33,553 bases of DNA from Oscillospiraceae bacterium (GTDB taxonomy: Bacteria > Bacillota > Clostridia > Oscillospirales > CAG-272): the NCBI GenBank assembly GCA_015064095.1, contig SVSW01000013.1, positions 1-33,553 of the forward strand, read 5' to 3'. Below the pieces are notes generated by a model. It was not told the DNA's origin and did not search any database. It worked only from the letters and a program-made list of their open reading frames with translations. The translations under genes and the position numbers were made by a program. Positions within the stretch are counted from its first letter, which is position 1. The number at the start of each line of letters is the position of its first letter. Of the stretch, positions 1 to 8,349 are shown in pieces.

Positions 1-247
1 CGAGCACGCGGTCAAGCTCGGAAAGTCCCGTTGTATCGCGCATATAATGCGGCATTTCAAGTTCCGAAAAGGTCACGGCTTCATTCTCGGAATTTCCCAG
101 TGCGCCGAGCCTTTTTGGCATCTCTGCCGGGGCTTCGATCTCCTCCTCCATTGTGTTCCACTCGCCGCAGGTGGGACATCTTCCGAGCCATTTTGCGCTC
201 TTGTATCCACATTCGGAGCATATATAATAGGTTTTCGGTGCTTTCAT
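1..247 (-). CDS. radA: DNA repair protein RadA, N-terminal part (truncated by window edge)
   Basis: My translation of the reverse complement from ATG at 247: MKAPKTYYICSECGYKSAKWLGRCPTCGEWNTMEEEI...TGLSELDRVLG; CxxC...CPTC zinc finger plus 'GLSELDRVLG' are RadA/Sms hallmarks. Not in the ORF track because there is no stop inside the window. Confidence 0.9.
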   Translation of the reverse strand, partial: MKAPKTYYICSECGYKSAKWLGRCPTCGEWNTMEEEIEAPAEMPKRLGALGNSENEAVTFSELEMPHYMRDTTGLSELDRVL

Positions 248-298
248 AAGTACCTCCGATCTTTACTGAATCCATTATACACCGAAAGCACTTAAAAA

Positions 299-1030
299 TC
301 AATGATTTTGCGAAATATATTCCGATATTGCCTCGGATATCACGTAAGAGAGCTCGGCACGATAGCTTTCTTCCGAAAGCCGCGAACATTCCGACGGATT
401 GCTCAAAAAGCCACATTCGATCAGCACGGCAGGGCACTTTGCCTTATTAAGAAGAAATATATTTTCGTTTGCCGCCTTTATCTTGCGCGTGTTTTCGGGC
501 TGCAAGGTCGCCGCGATCCTGTTTTGAACACTGAGCGCAAGGGATTGACTGCGAGCATCGTTTTGCGAATAATAGACTTGAAGTCCTGAATACCTGCTGT
601 CAGAAAACGCGTTCATATGTATGCTGACAAACACCGCGTTATCAACACTGTCCATGATCTTTCGGCGTGCGGCGAGATCGCTTGCCTTTTTGCTTGATGT
701 TATCATCGGGTCTTCAAGCATTATATCTTCTTTTCGCGTCATGACCACGGTATATCCCGCGTCGCACAAGAGCCTTTGAAGCTTTTTTGAAATGTCGAGA
801 TTGAGATCCTTCTCGACCGTTGTTTTATCATATCCCACCGCGCCTCCGTCGCGTCCGCCGTGACCTGCATCTATCACGATCGTGGGCAAATTCACGGTGT
901 TATCTGCGTCATTATCCAAAAACAGCGTTTCGCGAAAATGTGAAAAACCGAAGATCAGGAAGGCAAATATCAAGGCAAACAAAAGAAACCCGAACACTGT
1001 CAAAAACGGGCGTTTTTTGATATCGGACAT
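299..1030 (-). CDS. N-acetylmuramoyl-L-alanine amidase (CwlD-like, Amidase_3)
   Basis: 243 aa, N-terminal TM segment, 'IVIDAGHGGRDGGAVG', 'VFVSIHMNAFSD', 'PAVLIECGFLSNPSE' motifs. Confidence 0.93.
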   Translation of the reverse strand: MSDIKKRPFLTVFGFLLFALIFAFLIFGFSHFRETLFLDNDADNTVNLPTIVIDAGHGGRDGGAVGYDKTTVEKDLNLDISKKLQRLLCDAGYTVVMTRKEDIMLEDPMITSSKKASDLAARRKIMDSVDNAVFVSIHMNAFSDSRYSGLQVYYSQNDARSQSLALSVQNRIAATLQPENTRKIKAANENIFLLNKAKCPAVLIECGFLSNPSECSRLSEESYRAELSYVISEAISEYISQNH

Positions 1031-1079
1031 AAAAAAACTCCTTACATAAGATATTAAATCTTATAAAAGGAGTTCTTTT
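1031..1079 (-). promoter_or_regulatory. Hairpin overlapping the amidase RBS
   Basis: AACTCCTT (1036-1043) pairs with AAGGAGTT (1067-1074), ATAAGAT (1046-1052) with ATCTTAT (1058-1064). On the minus strand the AAGGAG immediately 5' of the ATG is in the stem. Confidence 0.5.
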
Positions 1080-1090
1080 ATTATGCAAAG

Positions 1091-1116
1091 AAAAAAGCCG
1101 CTGCTGCGGCTTTTTT
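1091..1116. terminator. Rho-independent terminator after acyl carrier protein
   Basis: AAAAAAGCCGC-TGCT-GCGGCTTTTTT perfect 11-bp inverted repeat with T-tract. Confidence 0.85.
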
Positions 1117-1118
1117 TC

Positions 1119-1346
1119 TTATTTTTCGAGAGTTTCGAGATAATCGACAACGTCCTTGATAGTGACAAATCTGCCGATATCGGAGTCATCAATGGTGATT
1201 TCGAATCTTTCTTCGCAGAGCATAACGAGGTCTGCAAGTTCGATGGAGTTGATTCCGAGGTCTGCGGAAAGCTCGGACTCAAGCTTAATATCGTCGGGGT
1301 CAATTCCGATCTCCTCGACGAGGAGCGCTTTGAGCTGTTCAAACAT
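1119..1346 (-). CDS. acpP: Acyl carrier protein
   Basis: 75 aa, 'DLGINSIELADLVMLCEERFEITIDDSDI' matches the ACP phosphopantetheine Ser region. Confidence 0.92.
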   Translation of the reverse strand: MFEQLKALLVEEIGIDPDDIKLESELSADLGINSIELADLVMLCEERFEITIDDSDIGRFVTIKDVVDYLETLEK

Positions 1347-1446
1347 TAGGGTGTATCCTCCGTTTTAATTTAATATGCTAGCACATACAAAGGCATTATA
1401 CACCAAAAATTTACACTTGTCAAGTGCTTTGGATGCATTTCATCGC

Positions 1447-1475
1447 TTGACAACGGTAAAAAAAGGGTCTATAAT
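1447..1475 (+). promoter_or_regulatory. Sigma-A type promoter for AEC transporter
   Basis: TTGACA (1447-1452), 17-nt spacer, TATAAT (1470-1475). Confidence 0.8.
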
Positions 1476-1502
1476 GTATACATCAATTTGACAGAGGGAA
1501 AA

Positions 1503-2432
1503 ATGGAATCTTTTGAGATAACTTTTATAAATGTCGTTATAATGCTTTTGTACATAGTCCCGGGGTATTTGCTTTGCAAGATGAAAAAGTCAAAGTCCGA
1601 TCATCTTTCGAGCATTTCGGCGGTTCTGGTGTACGGTTGCACTCCGTGCCTTATAGTTTCATCTTTTCTTGCGCTTGATTTTTCATGGCAAACGCTGGCG
1701 AAAATGGGGCTCTTTTTCTGTATGACCCTCGTTTTGCAGCTCGTTTTTATGGGAATAATGTGGTTAGCGCTCCGTCGAAAATTCGATGACGCGCGATACA
1801 GAGTTTTCACCGTTGCGTCCGCTATGGGAAACGTCGGCTTTTTCGGATTGCCGATAGTTCGCGCGCTTTTGCCGGGGAATCCCGAGGTCATGTGCTATTC
1901 GGCGATGTATATTGCGTCGATGAATCTCATAATGTATACTGTGGGAGTATATTTTTTAACGCGCGACAAAAAATTCATGACCCCGAAGGCAGCGATCCTC
2001 AATCCCATGATGCTGGGAATGGCGATAGGATTACCGCTTCTAATATTCGGGCTCGGAGCTTATATTCCGGCGCCGTTCACGACAGGGATCAAGCTTGTGG
2101 GTGATATGAGTGCACCTCTTTGTATGATAATACTCGGCATACGCTTGGCGACGGTTAAATTCAAAAAGCTTTTTGAGCGCCCGTTCGTTTATCTTACGTG
2201 CCTTGGCAAAATGCTCCTGTTCCCGATATTTTGCTATGCAGCTGTCTTCTTCCTTCCGCTTGATTTTTCTTTCAAGGCAAGTATTCTTATACTTTCGGGA
2301 ACGCCTTGCGCCTCGGTCGTGTTCAATTTTTCGGAAATGTACGGAGCTGATCCCGAGCTTTCTGCGAACTGCGTGTTGCTCAGCACCTTGTTTTGCTTTA
2401 TTACCTTGCCGACGTTGACATTCCTTTTATAA
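1503..2432 (+). CDS. AEC (auxin efflux carrier) family transporter
   Basis: ORF track starts at TTG 1488; ATG 1503 preceded by AGAGGG is the likelier start. Multiple TM segments, 'AMGNVGFFGLPIVRALLP', 'P...MIILGIRLA'. Confidence 0.87.
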   Translation: MESFEITFINVVIMLLYIVPGYLLCKMKKSKSDHLSSISAVLVYGCTPCLIVSSFLALDFSWQTLAKMGLFFCMTLVLQLVFMGIMWLALRRKFDDARYRVFTVASAMGNVGFFGLPIVRALLPGNPEVMCYSAMYIASMNLIMYTVGVYFLTRDKKFMTPKAAILNPMMLGMAIGLPLLIFGLGAYIPAPFTTGIKLVGDMSAPLCMIILGIRLATVKFKKLFERPFVYLTCLGKMLLFPIFCYAAVFFLPLDFSFKASILILSGTPCASVVFNFSEMYGADPELSANCVLLSTLFCFITLPTLTFLL

Positions 2433-2948
2433 AAGCCTTTCGCGGCAGAATTCTATAAAGCGATAAATAAGCTTGACTTTGTCAAGCGACAGGGCATTGT
2501 CGTTTCCGTGATAGAAAAAAGCATTGAAATTGCCGGGGTTGATATTAAGCTCACGGCAAATTCGGTAATCGCTGAGATCAAGCCCGCGGCGGCGCTCTGC
2601 AATTCGCTTAGCTATTAAGCGCTTGCTTTCATTCTCGGCCTTGTGCGCCTCAAATATACGGGCGTATCCTGCGATCACGCGGCGATAATCTATTGGCAAG
2701 GAATTTGCATCGGCAAAAACATCTTCCACATCGGAAAGAGTTTTTTCGTACTCCGCAAATGCGATCTCACCGAGCAGGGAAGCGATCTCATCTTTGCTCT
2801 TTACCTCATGTAGATAAAGCAGGAAGGGAACGCGCAGACGTTGGCTCTTTTCTGCGACCGGTGCAAGCCTTGAAAGCTGAAAGCGCTCAATGCCGGTCAT
2901 CTCTTTTATTTGACCTTTCAGATAATTTCCGAATGTTTGGTATCTCAT
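2427..2948 (-). CDS. Hypothetical protein with C-terminal HTH-like segment
   Basis: 173 aa; 'DYRICRELNINPGNFNAFFYHGNDNALSLDKVKLIYRF' resembles an HTH. Family not recognised. Ends overlap the convergent AEC gene. Confidence 0.6.
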   Translation of the reverse strand: MRYQTFGNYLKGQIKEMTGIERFQLSRLAPVAEKSQRLRVPFLLYLHEVKSKDEIASLLGEIAFAEYEKTLSDVEDVFADANSLPIDYRRVIAGYARIFEAHKAENESKRLIAKRIAERRRGLDLSDYRICRELNINPGNFNAFFYHGNDNALSLDKVKLIYRFIEFCRERLL

Positions 2949-3053
2949 AATCTCTCCGTTTGATAATAATATTTTTCAAATCGACAATTTACGCTATAAT
3001 TATAACATAAATTTTGAAAATTGCAACACCATTTCGACAAGAAAGGATAAAAA

Positions 3054-3749
3054 ATGTTTTGGTTTTTTGATTATTGGTATATCGTGCTTGTCCTGCCGGC
3101 AATGATACTCGGCATCGTGGCACAGATAAAGGTGCAGTCATCTTACAATAAATATTCGACCGTGTTCTCATCAAGAGGATATACGGCATCTGATGTCGCA
3201 CGCAGAATACTTGATAAAAACGGGCTTCACTCCGTTCGCATCGAACGAGTTCACGGCGAGCTGACGGACCATTTCGATCCGCGTGATAATGTTGTAAGGC
3301 TTTCCGATAATGTTTACGGCTCAAGCTCCGTTGCGGCGATCGGCGTTGCGGCACACGAGGTCGGACACGCAATACAGCACGCAAGGTCGTACGCTCCCAT
3401 GAAGGTGAGGGCAGCGATAATCCCCGTAACCCGTTTTGGATCAACACTTGCCCCGATCCTTATATTGCTCGGATTCTTTTTGTACATTGATTCGCTTGCG
3501 ATATTCGGAATAATTCTTTATTCATCGGTTGCGCTTTTCCAGCTTGTAACGCTTCCCGTCGAGTTCAACGCGAGCCGCAGAGCTATGCAAACGCTCGAAG
3601 GCGACGGGATACTTTCTCGCGGTGAGGAGCTTTACGGCGCGCGAAAGGTTTTATCGGCGGCGGCTATGACTTATGTCACAGCTCTTATCATGTCGCTTGC
3701 ACAAATACTTCGTCTGCTGCTTATCTTTGGCGGACGCAGACGGGATTAA
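3054..3749 (+). CDS. Zinc metallopeptidase, YugP-like
   Basis: 231 aa, 'AAHEVGHAIQHARSYAPMKVRAAIIPVTRFGS' HExxH-type motif and TM segments. Confidence 0.93.
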   Translation: MFWFFDYWYIVLVLPAMILGIVAQIKVQSSYNKYSTVFSSRGYTASDVARRILDKNGLHSVRIERVHGELTDHFDPRDNVVRLSDNVYGSSSVAAIGVAAHEVGHAIQHARSYAPMKVRAAIIPVTRFGSTLAPILILLGFFLYIDSLAIFGIILYSSVALFQLVTLPVEFNASRRAMQTLEGDGILSRGEELYGARKVLSAAAMTYVTALIMSLAQILRLLLIFGGRRRD

Positions 3750-3784
3750 AAAACAAGGCTGAGCAATTTGCTCAGCCTTGTTTT
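3750..3784. terminator. Bidirectional terminator
   Basis: AAAACAAGGCTGAGC-AATTT-GCTCAGCCTTGTTTT between convergent genes. Confidence 0.9.
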
Positions 3785-4062
3785 CAGCATAACAATAATA
3801 TTATTAGTAATGGCACGATATCATTCGAAGCGTCGCTTTGAGCAAGCAAAAATATCAGCCCGATAAGCAAAAGATCTTCGCCGTTAAGTCCCAAAAGGGA
3901 CGGCTTTATCGGAAGGAAGGGCTTTTTATCACATTCCGAGCATGGAATCTCTGTCGGAGGCGGAATGAAATCTTCTTCGGCTTTATGCTCTGAGAAAGCA
4001 ACACCGCCGTAGTTTTCGGGAACTATCGTTCGCCGCCTCTGCGCTTCATGTCTTACATACAT
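3784..4062 (-). CDS. Small hypothetical protein with C-terminal hydrophobic segment
   Basis: 92 aa; 'EDLLLIGLIFLLAQSDASNDIVPLLIILLLC' terminal hydrophobic stretch; N-terminal C-x2-C. Confidence 0.65.
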   Translation of the reverse strand: MYVRHEAQRRRTIVPENYGGVAFSEHKAEEDFIPPPTEIPCSECDKKPFLPIKPSLLGLNGEDLLLIGLIFLLAQSDASNDIVPLLIILLLC

Positions 4063-4074
4063 AATTTAACCTCC

Positions 4075-4434
4075 CTATTTGAAATTTTGCAAAAGTCCGC
4101 CAAGACCGTCCATCTTTATCATGTAATCCACTGCGCGGCAGCGATCGTCTGATAAAAACGGCTTCAGCGCGGTAAGGAGCGCGCAGCTCGGACTCGTATT
4201 TTGCGGCGACGGAGCACCTGTCGGCTTTCCGCCAAGTGCCGAGACCACGGGCAATAGCTTTTTGAGCATTTCGGGATCAATTGAGGGTTGGGGGCTATGT
4301 GGTGTATCTCCTTGTGTGTCTTGGGCGGGCATGCTGAGTCCCGAAACAAGTCCGGATAAAATTGCGGGATTCTCCGTAAGCTTGCTGAGGATAGCCGAAA
4401 GGTCGGGCGTGCCCGTCTCACCGCCCCCACTCAT
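4075..4434 (-). CDS. Small hypothetical protein
   Basis: 119 aa; stop overlaps start context of neighbour (4431-4434), suggesting translational coupling. Confidence 0.65.
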   Translation of the reverse strand: MSGGGETGTPDLSAILSKLTENPAILSGLVSGLSMPAQDTQGDTPHSPQPSIDPEMLKKLLPVVSALGGKPTGAPSPQNTSPSCALLTALKPFLSDDRCRAVDYMIKMDGLGGLLQNFK

Positions 4435-4655
4435 TTTTGCCCTCTGCGTCGCGCGTCTATTTGGCTTTGCGCGAGCGCGATATCAGCGTCTGTAAGGTTT
4501 GAGAGCACCTCGCGGATCTTCTTTGCGTCGTTGGTATTGAGATTAAACTGTCCTATGTCAATACCTGCATTGACCGCGAGGCGCGAGATGACGAATTTGA
4601 GCTGTGCATCGTCAAGAGCGATCAGGGTATCGAGGGCTTTTTTGTCAAGCTGCAT
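4431..4655 (-). CDS. Small hypothetical protein
   Basis: 74 aa, RBS GGAGG upstream, first gene of a three-ORF unit. Confidence 0.65.
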   Translation of the reverse strand: MQLDKKALDTLIALDDAQLKFVISRLAVNAGIDIGQFNLNTNDAKKIREVLSNLTDADIALAQSQIDARRRGQK

Positions 4656-4687
4656 AAATTACCTCCATTTGCGGATCTTTCCTTAGC

Positions 4688-4716
4688 AGTATATTCGCCT
4701 GCGAAATTCTTGACAA
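4688..4716 (-). promoter_or_regulatory. Promoter for the three-ORF unit
   Basis: Minus strand TTGTCA (4716-4711), 17-nt spacer, TATACT (4693-4688). Confidence 0.6.
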
Positions 4717-4722
4717 TCGGTG

Positions 4723-4751
4723 TAGACAAACGGGCGCTTTGGTGATATAAT
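4723..4751 (+). promoter_or_regulatory. Promoter for metallophosphoesterase
   Basis: TAGACA (4723-4728), 17-nt spacer, TATAAT (4746-4751); RBS AAGGAGG at 4756-4762. Confidence 0.6.
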
Positions 4752-4768
4752 AAAGAAGGAGGTATTTT

Positions 4769-5262
4769 GTGGATATTTTGATATTTTCGGATTCGCACGG
4801 AGCAGCGGATCATATAAACGAAGTGATGTCACGGTGCACAGCACCTCCCGATGCCGTTATTTTCTCGGCGACGGGCTGCGAGATCTCGATTTCTTTGATA
4901 CAGGTGATGCCGAGCTTCATTGCGTTCGCGGAAACTGTGATTTCGGTGCGGTCCTTGAAGAAGACGAGGAGATGTTTATTCTCGGAGGTTTGAAAATAAT
5001 GATAACTCACGGCCATAAATACGGGGTGAAAAACGGCTATACATCACTTGCAGAGCATGCAGCGCGTCGAGGTGCGGATATTATCCTTTTCGGTCACACT
5101 CATGTACCGATATTTCACTGCTTTTCGGCAGGCGAACGCATAGGTAACACGGAGCTGAAAAAGCCTCTTTATGTTTTTAATCCCGGAAGCCTTTGGGAGG
5201 GAAGATACGGAACTTTAACACTGCAGGGTGTGAATGTTCTTTTAAACTGCGCGGAAATATAA
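4769..5262 (+). pseudogene. Metallophosphoesterase (YfcE/MJ0936 family) interrupted by an apparent 1-nt frameshift
   Basis: N-terminal frame from GTG 4769 gives MDILIFSDSHG...DAVIF; the frame of ORF 4834..5262 gives FLGDGLRDLDFF...HCVRGNCD...MITHGHKYGVK...ILFGHTHVP...NPGS. The join is at TTTT 4860-4863. Confidence 0.8.
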
Positions 5263-5263
5263 A

Positions 5264-5291
5264 AAAAGAAGACCCCAAAGGATCTTCTTTT
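5264..5291. terminator. Bidirectional terminator (imperfect)
   Basis: AAAAGAAGACCC / GGATCTTCTTTT, one mismatch, between convergent genes. Confidence 0.65.
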
Positions 5292-5595
5292 AAGCCTCGA
5301 TAGGCTCGCCTGCTTCGAAGATTTCGGCGGTTCTTGCCTCTTTGAGTGCCGCTTCGTAAGCTTTTATAACCTCGGTTTCGAGTTCTGCACGGAACTGTGC
5401 GTTGATGGGGTGAACGATGTCGCGGTATGTTTCATCGGGATTTTTGCGACTTGGCATAACGATGAAAAATTTGTCACGGGCATTTATGACCTTGATGTCG
5501 TGAACTGCAAGTTGGGAATCGAACGTGACCGAGACTACGGCTTTCATCGGGCCGTCGTCAAAGAGCTTTCTGACTCTGATGTCTGTGATCTGCAT
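5290..5595 (-). CDS. spoVG: Septation regulator SpoVG
   Basis: 101 aa, 'MQITDIRVRKL...GPMKAVVSVTFDSQLAVHDIKVINARDKFFIVMPSRKN...YRDIVHPIN'. Confidence 0.96.
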   Translation of the reverse strand: MQITDIRVRKLFDDGPMKAVVSVTFDSQLAVHDIKVINARDKFFIVMPSRKNPDETYRDIVHPINAQFRAELETEVIKAYEAALKEARTAEIFEAGEPIEA

Positions 5596-5725
5596 TTTTC
5601 TTTCTCCTTATGTGAGTAAATTCTTTGCTGTAATATATTATAGTTTCCTTTTTTGGCGGTTATTCAACGGTATGGTGTTTTTTGTGTGAAGGCCGCGAAA
5701 AAATAATCGTGTTTTGGGGGTAAAT

Positions 5726-7129
5726 ATGTCGATTGTCAACACTCATTTCGGCGCAGAGGGGATAGACCGTCTTCTTTGCGGCTGCAAAAAAATATTTTTT
5801 ATCGGCATTGGCGGAGTGAGCATGTCTTCGCTTGCGCATATCAGCCGCCTGCGCGGATTTTCGGTTGAGGGAAGTGACCGATCGCCGAGCAAGATAACGA
5901 AAAAGCTTTGCGAAAACGGAATAAAGGTACATATAGGTCATGAGGCTGAAAACGTTTCGGGTTGCGATGCCGTGGTGTATACGCTTGCGATCGGTGAGGA
6001 TAACCCCGAATACGTCGAGGCGAAGCGCCTCGGAATTCCGGCAATCTCGCGTGCCGATTATCTTGGGTATATTATGACGGGCTTTGCCCGTCGGCTCGGT
6101 GTTTCAGGCATGCACGGCAAGAGCAGCTGCACCGGAATGTGCGCGGCGGTATTTATGGCGGCAGGAGCCGATCCCACGGTCGTGTCGGGGGCTTCGTATC
6201 CTGCAATGGGCGGATTTTACCGTATCGGCGGACACGGGAATTTCATATTTGAGGCATGCGAATATAAGGATTCTTTTCTTGATTTCAACCCGACGGACGT
6301 GATAATTTTGAACGCCGAGCTTGAGCATGTTGATTATTTTGCCGATCTTGATGCCGTAATATCGTCTTTTGCGAAATTTGCCGCGCTCACGGGTGAGAAC
6401 GGCAATGTTATAGCAAATGCGGACGACGAAAACGTGCTTGCCGCTTTACGTAAATATAACGGTAACGTTATTACGTACGGATATTCGGAAAATTCCGATT
6501 TTAAAGCAGAAAATATCGATATGTCAAACGGTCGCGCGGCTTTTGATATTTATAAAAACGGCGAATATCTTTGCTCTGTCGCGCTGCGTGTGCCGGGACG
6601 GCACAACATAATGAACGCACTTGCGGTATCTGCGGCGGCAGACCTGTACGGGCTTTCCGCCGAGGCGATAGGACGCGGACTTTCCGAATTTTGCGGTATA
6701 AAACGCCGCATGGAATACCGCGGCAAGCTTTCGGGTGCTGAGGTGTTTGACGATTACGGTCACCACCCGACTGAGATCACCGCAACGCTTGAGGGCGCTC
6801 GCGCATTGACAAAAAAACGTCTTGTTTGCGCGTTTCAATCGCACACCTACTCGCGCACAAAAGCACTGTTTGACGATTTCGTGGCAGCGTTAACTTTGGC
6901 GGACGAAGTGCTTTTAGCTCCGATATATGCGGCGCGTGAAGCAAACGATCCCGAGGTCAGCTCTGAGCGCCTTGCGGCGGCAATAGGTAAGAAAGCGACA
7001 GCTTATGAGAGCACCGAAAGCCTAGTTGCGGCGCTTTCCGAAAAGCTTGAAGTCGGAGATCTGCTCGTTATAATGGGCGCCGGCGATATCGACCGCGCCT
7101 GCGAAATGATAGAATATGATAAGGACTGA
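5726..7129 (+). CDS. murC: UDP-N-acetylmuramate--L-alanine ligase
   Basis: 'FFIGIGGVSMSSLAHI', 'VEGSDRSPSKIT', 'GMHGKSSCTGM', 'FDDYGHHPTEI', 'FQSHTYSRT'. ORF track starts upstream at 5714; ATG 5726 used. Confidence 0.92.
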   Translation: MSIVNTHFGAEGIDRLLCGCKKIFFIGIGGVSMSSLAHISRLRGFSVEGSDRSPSKITKKLCENGIKVHIGHEAENVSGCDAVVYTLAIGEDNPEYVEAKRLGIPAISRADYLGYIMTGFARRLGVSGMHGKSSCTGMCAAVFMAAGADPTVVSGASYPAMGGFYRIGGHGNFIFEACEYKDSFLDFNPTDVIILNAELEHVDYFADLDAVISSFAKFAALTGENGNVIANADDENVLAALRKYNGNVITYGYSENSDFKAENIDMSNGRAAFDIYKNGEYLCSVALRVPGRHNIMNALAVSAAADLYGLSAEAIGRGLSEFCGIKRRMEYRGKLSGAEVFDDYGHHPTEITATLEGARALTKKRLVCAFQSHTYSRTKALFDDFVAALTLADEVLLAPIYAAREANDPEVSSERLAAAIGKKATAYESTESLVAALSEKLEVGDLLVIMGAGDIDRACEMIEYDKD

Positions 7130-7132
7130 AAA

Positions 7133-7873
7133 ATGGAAGGATACGGACCTATTTCGAGAGTTTATGACCGCTTGAACGGCGATATAGATTATGCCGCATG
7201 GGCTGACGGCGTTGAGGCGGCTTTCATCAAAATAATGGGCAAAAAGCCGGAGCTTGTTCTCGATCTTGCGTGCGGAACGGGGAAAATGACGTTTGAGCTT
7301 GCACACCGAGGATATGATATGATCGGAGTGGATCTCAGCATCGAAATGCTTATGCGCGCACGTGAGCGCCAGACAGATGAGCAGATCCTTTGGCTCAATC
7401 AGGATATGAGATCGTTTGAGCTTTACGGTACTGTCGGTGCGGTCGTTTGCTGCCTTGATGCGGTTAATTGCCTTGTGAGCATAAAGGATATTGATAAATG
7501 CTTCTCGCTTGTGCATAATTATCTCGATCCCGAGGGAGTTTTCCTTTTTGACGTGAATACACCGTATAAATTTGAAAATATTTTCTCCGACAACGCGTAT
7601 ATTCTTGAAGATGAAAATGTTTTTTGCGGCTGGCAAAACTACTATAACGAAAAGACCGGAGTGTGCGATTTTTATCTCACTGTGTTTGAAAACGAGGGAG
7701 AGGGCTACCGCCGATATGACGAAACACAAAGAGAGAAAAAATATTCGAAAAAACAGCTTACAGACGCGCTTGAAAGAGCGGGCTTTTCGGTTGTCGGATT
7801 TTTCGGCGGATACGACATGAGCGAGGCGAAAGAGGATTCGGAACGCTGGTATATTGCGGCAAAAAAACGCTGA
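7133..7873 (+). CDS. Class I SAM-dependent methyltransferase
   Basis: 246 aa, 'VLDLACGTGKMTFELAHRGYDMIGVDLSIEMLMRARE'. Confidence 0.92.
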   Translation: MEGYGPISRVYDRLNGDIDYAAWADGVEAAFIKIMGKKPELVLDLACGTGKMTFELAHRGYDMIGVDLSIEMLMRARERQTDEQILWLNQDMRSFELYGTVGAVVCCLDAVNCLVSIKDIDKCFSLVHNYLDPEGVFLFDVNTPYKFENIFSDNAYILEDENVFCGWQNYYNEKTGVCDFYLTVFENEGEGYRRYDETQREKKYSKKQLTDALERAGFSVVGFFGGYDMSEAKEDSERWYIAAKKR

Positions 7874-7904
7874 AAAATATTTTTAAAAAAATTCAAAAAA
7901 GGTA

Positions 7905-7933
7905 TTGACAAGAAAAATTGTTTATGGTATAAT
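7905..7933 (+). promoter_or_regulatory. Promoter for tRNA cluster
   Basis: TTGACA (7905-7910), 17-nt spacer, TATAAT (7928-7933). Confidence 0.85.
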
Positions 7934-7970
7934 CTAACACGTCGCCGCGTTGAGGTGACGGAAAAGACTT

Positions 7971-8046
7971 GGGAGCATAGCTCAGCTGGGAGAGCACCTG
8001 CCTTACAAGCAGGGGGTCACAGGTTCGAGCCCTGTTGTTCCCACCA
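7971..8046 (+). tRNA. tRNA-Val(TAC)
   Basis: Cloverleaf by eye; acceptor GGGAGCA/TGTTCCC, anticodon loop CTTACAA, encoded CCA. Confidence 0.95.
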
Positions 8047-8051
8047 TATCC

Positions 8052-8128
8052 GGCCCGGTAGTTCAGTTGGTTAGAACGCTAGCCTGTCACGCTAGAGGTC
8101 AGGGGTTCGAGTCCCCTTCGGGTCGCCA
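8052..8128 (+). tRNA. tRNA-Asp(GTC)
   Basis: Acceptor GGCCCGG/TCGGGTC, anticodon loop CTGTCAC, encoded CCA. Confidence 0.95.
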
Positions 8129-8157
8129 TTTTTTGGAAACAGCAAGCCCTGCTGTAC

Positions 8158-8233
8158 GCCTCTGTAGCTCAGTTGGTAGAGCAGGGGACTGAAAATCCCC
8201 GTGTCGTTGGTTCGATTCCGACCGGAGGCACCA
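8158..8233 (+). tRNA. tRNA-Phe(GAA)
   Basis: Acceptor GCCTCTG/CGGAGGC, anticodon loop CTGAAAA, encoded CCA. Confidence 0.95.
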
Positions 8234-8238
8234 TATAT

Positions 8239-8314
8239 GCGGATTTAGCTCATTTGGTAGAGCGTCGCCTTGCCAAGGCGAAGGTGGCGGGTTCGAGCCC
8301 CGTAATCCGCTCCA
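8239..8314 (+). tRNA. tRNA-Gly(GCC)
   Basis: Acceptor GCGGATT/AATCCGC, anticodon loop TTGCCAA, encoded TCCA 3' end. Confidence 0.95.
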
Positions 8315-8319
8315 AAAAG

Positions 8320-8345
8320 AAAAGCACCCAATCGGGTGCTTTTGT
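8320..8345. terminator. Terminator after tRNA cluster
   Basis: AAAAGCACCC-AATC-GGGTGCTTTT with T-tract. Confidence 0.85.
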
Positions 8346-8349
8346 TTTT

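Noticed and set aside
4834-5262. Calling 4834..5262 a complete stand-alone gene
   Set aside because: It lacks the N-terminal SDSHG metal-binding motif, which is present in the other frame at 4769; better explained as a frameshifted single gene.
6114-6150. Unusual MurC P-loop GMHGKSSCTGM instead of GTHGKTTTT
   Set aside because: My recollection is that related GMHGKS variants occur in Clostridia; the remaining MurC motifs are intact, so probably ordinary lineage variation.
7022-7729. 235-aa minus-strand ORF
   Set aside because: Antisense shadow of murC end and the SAM methyltransferase.
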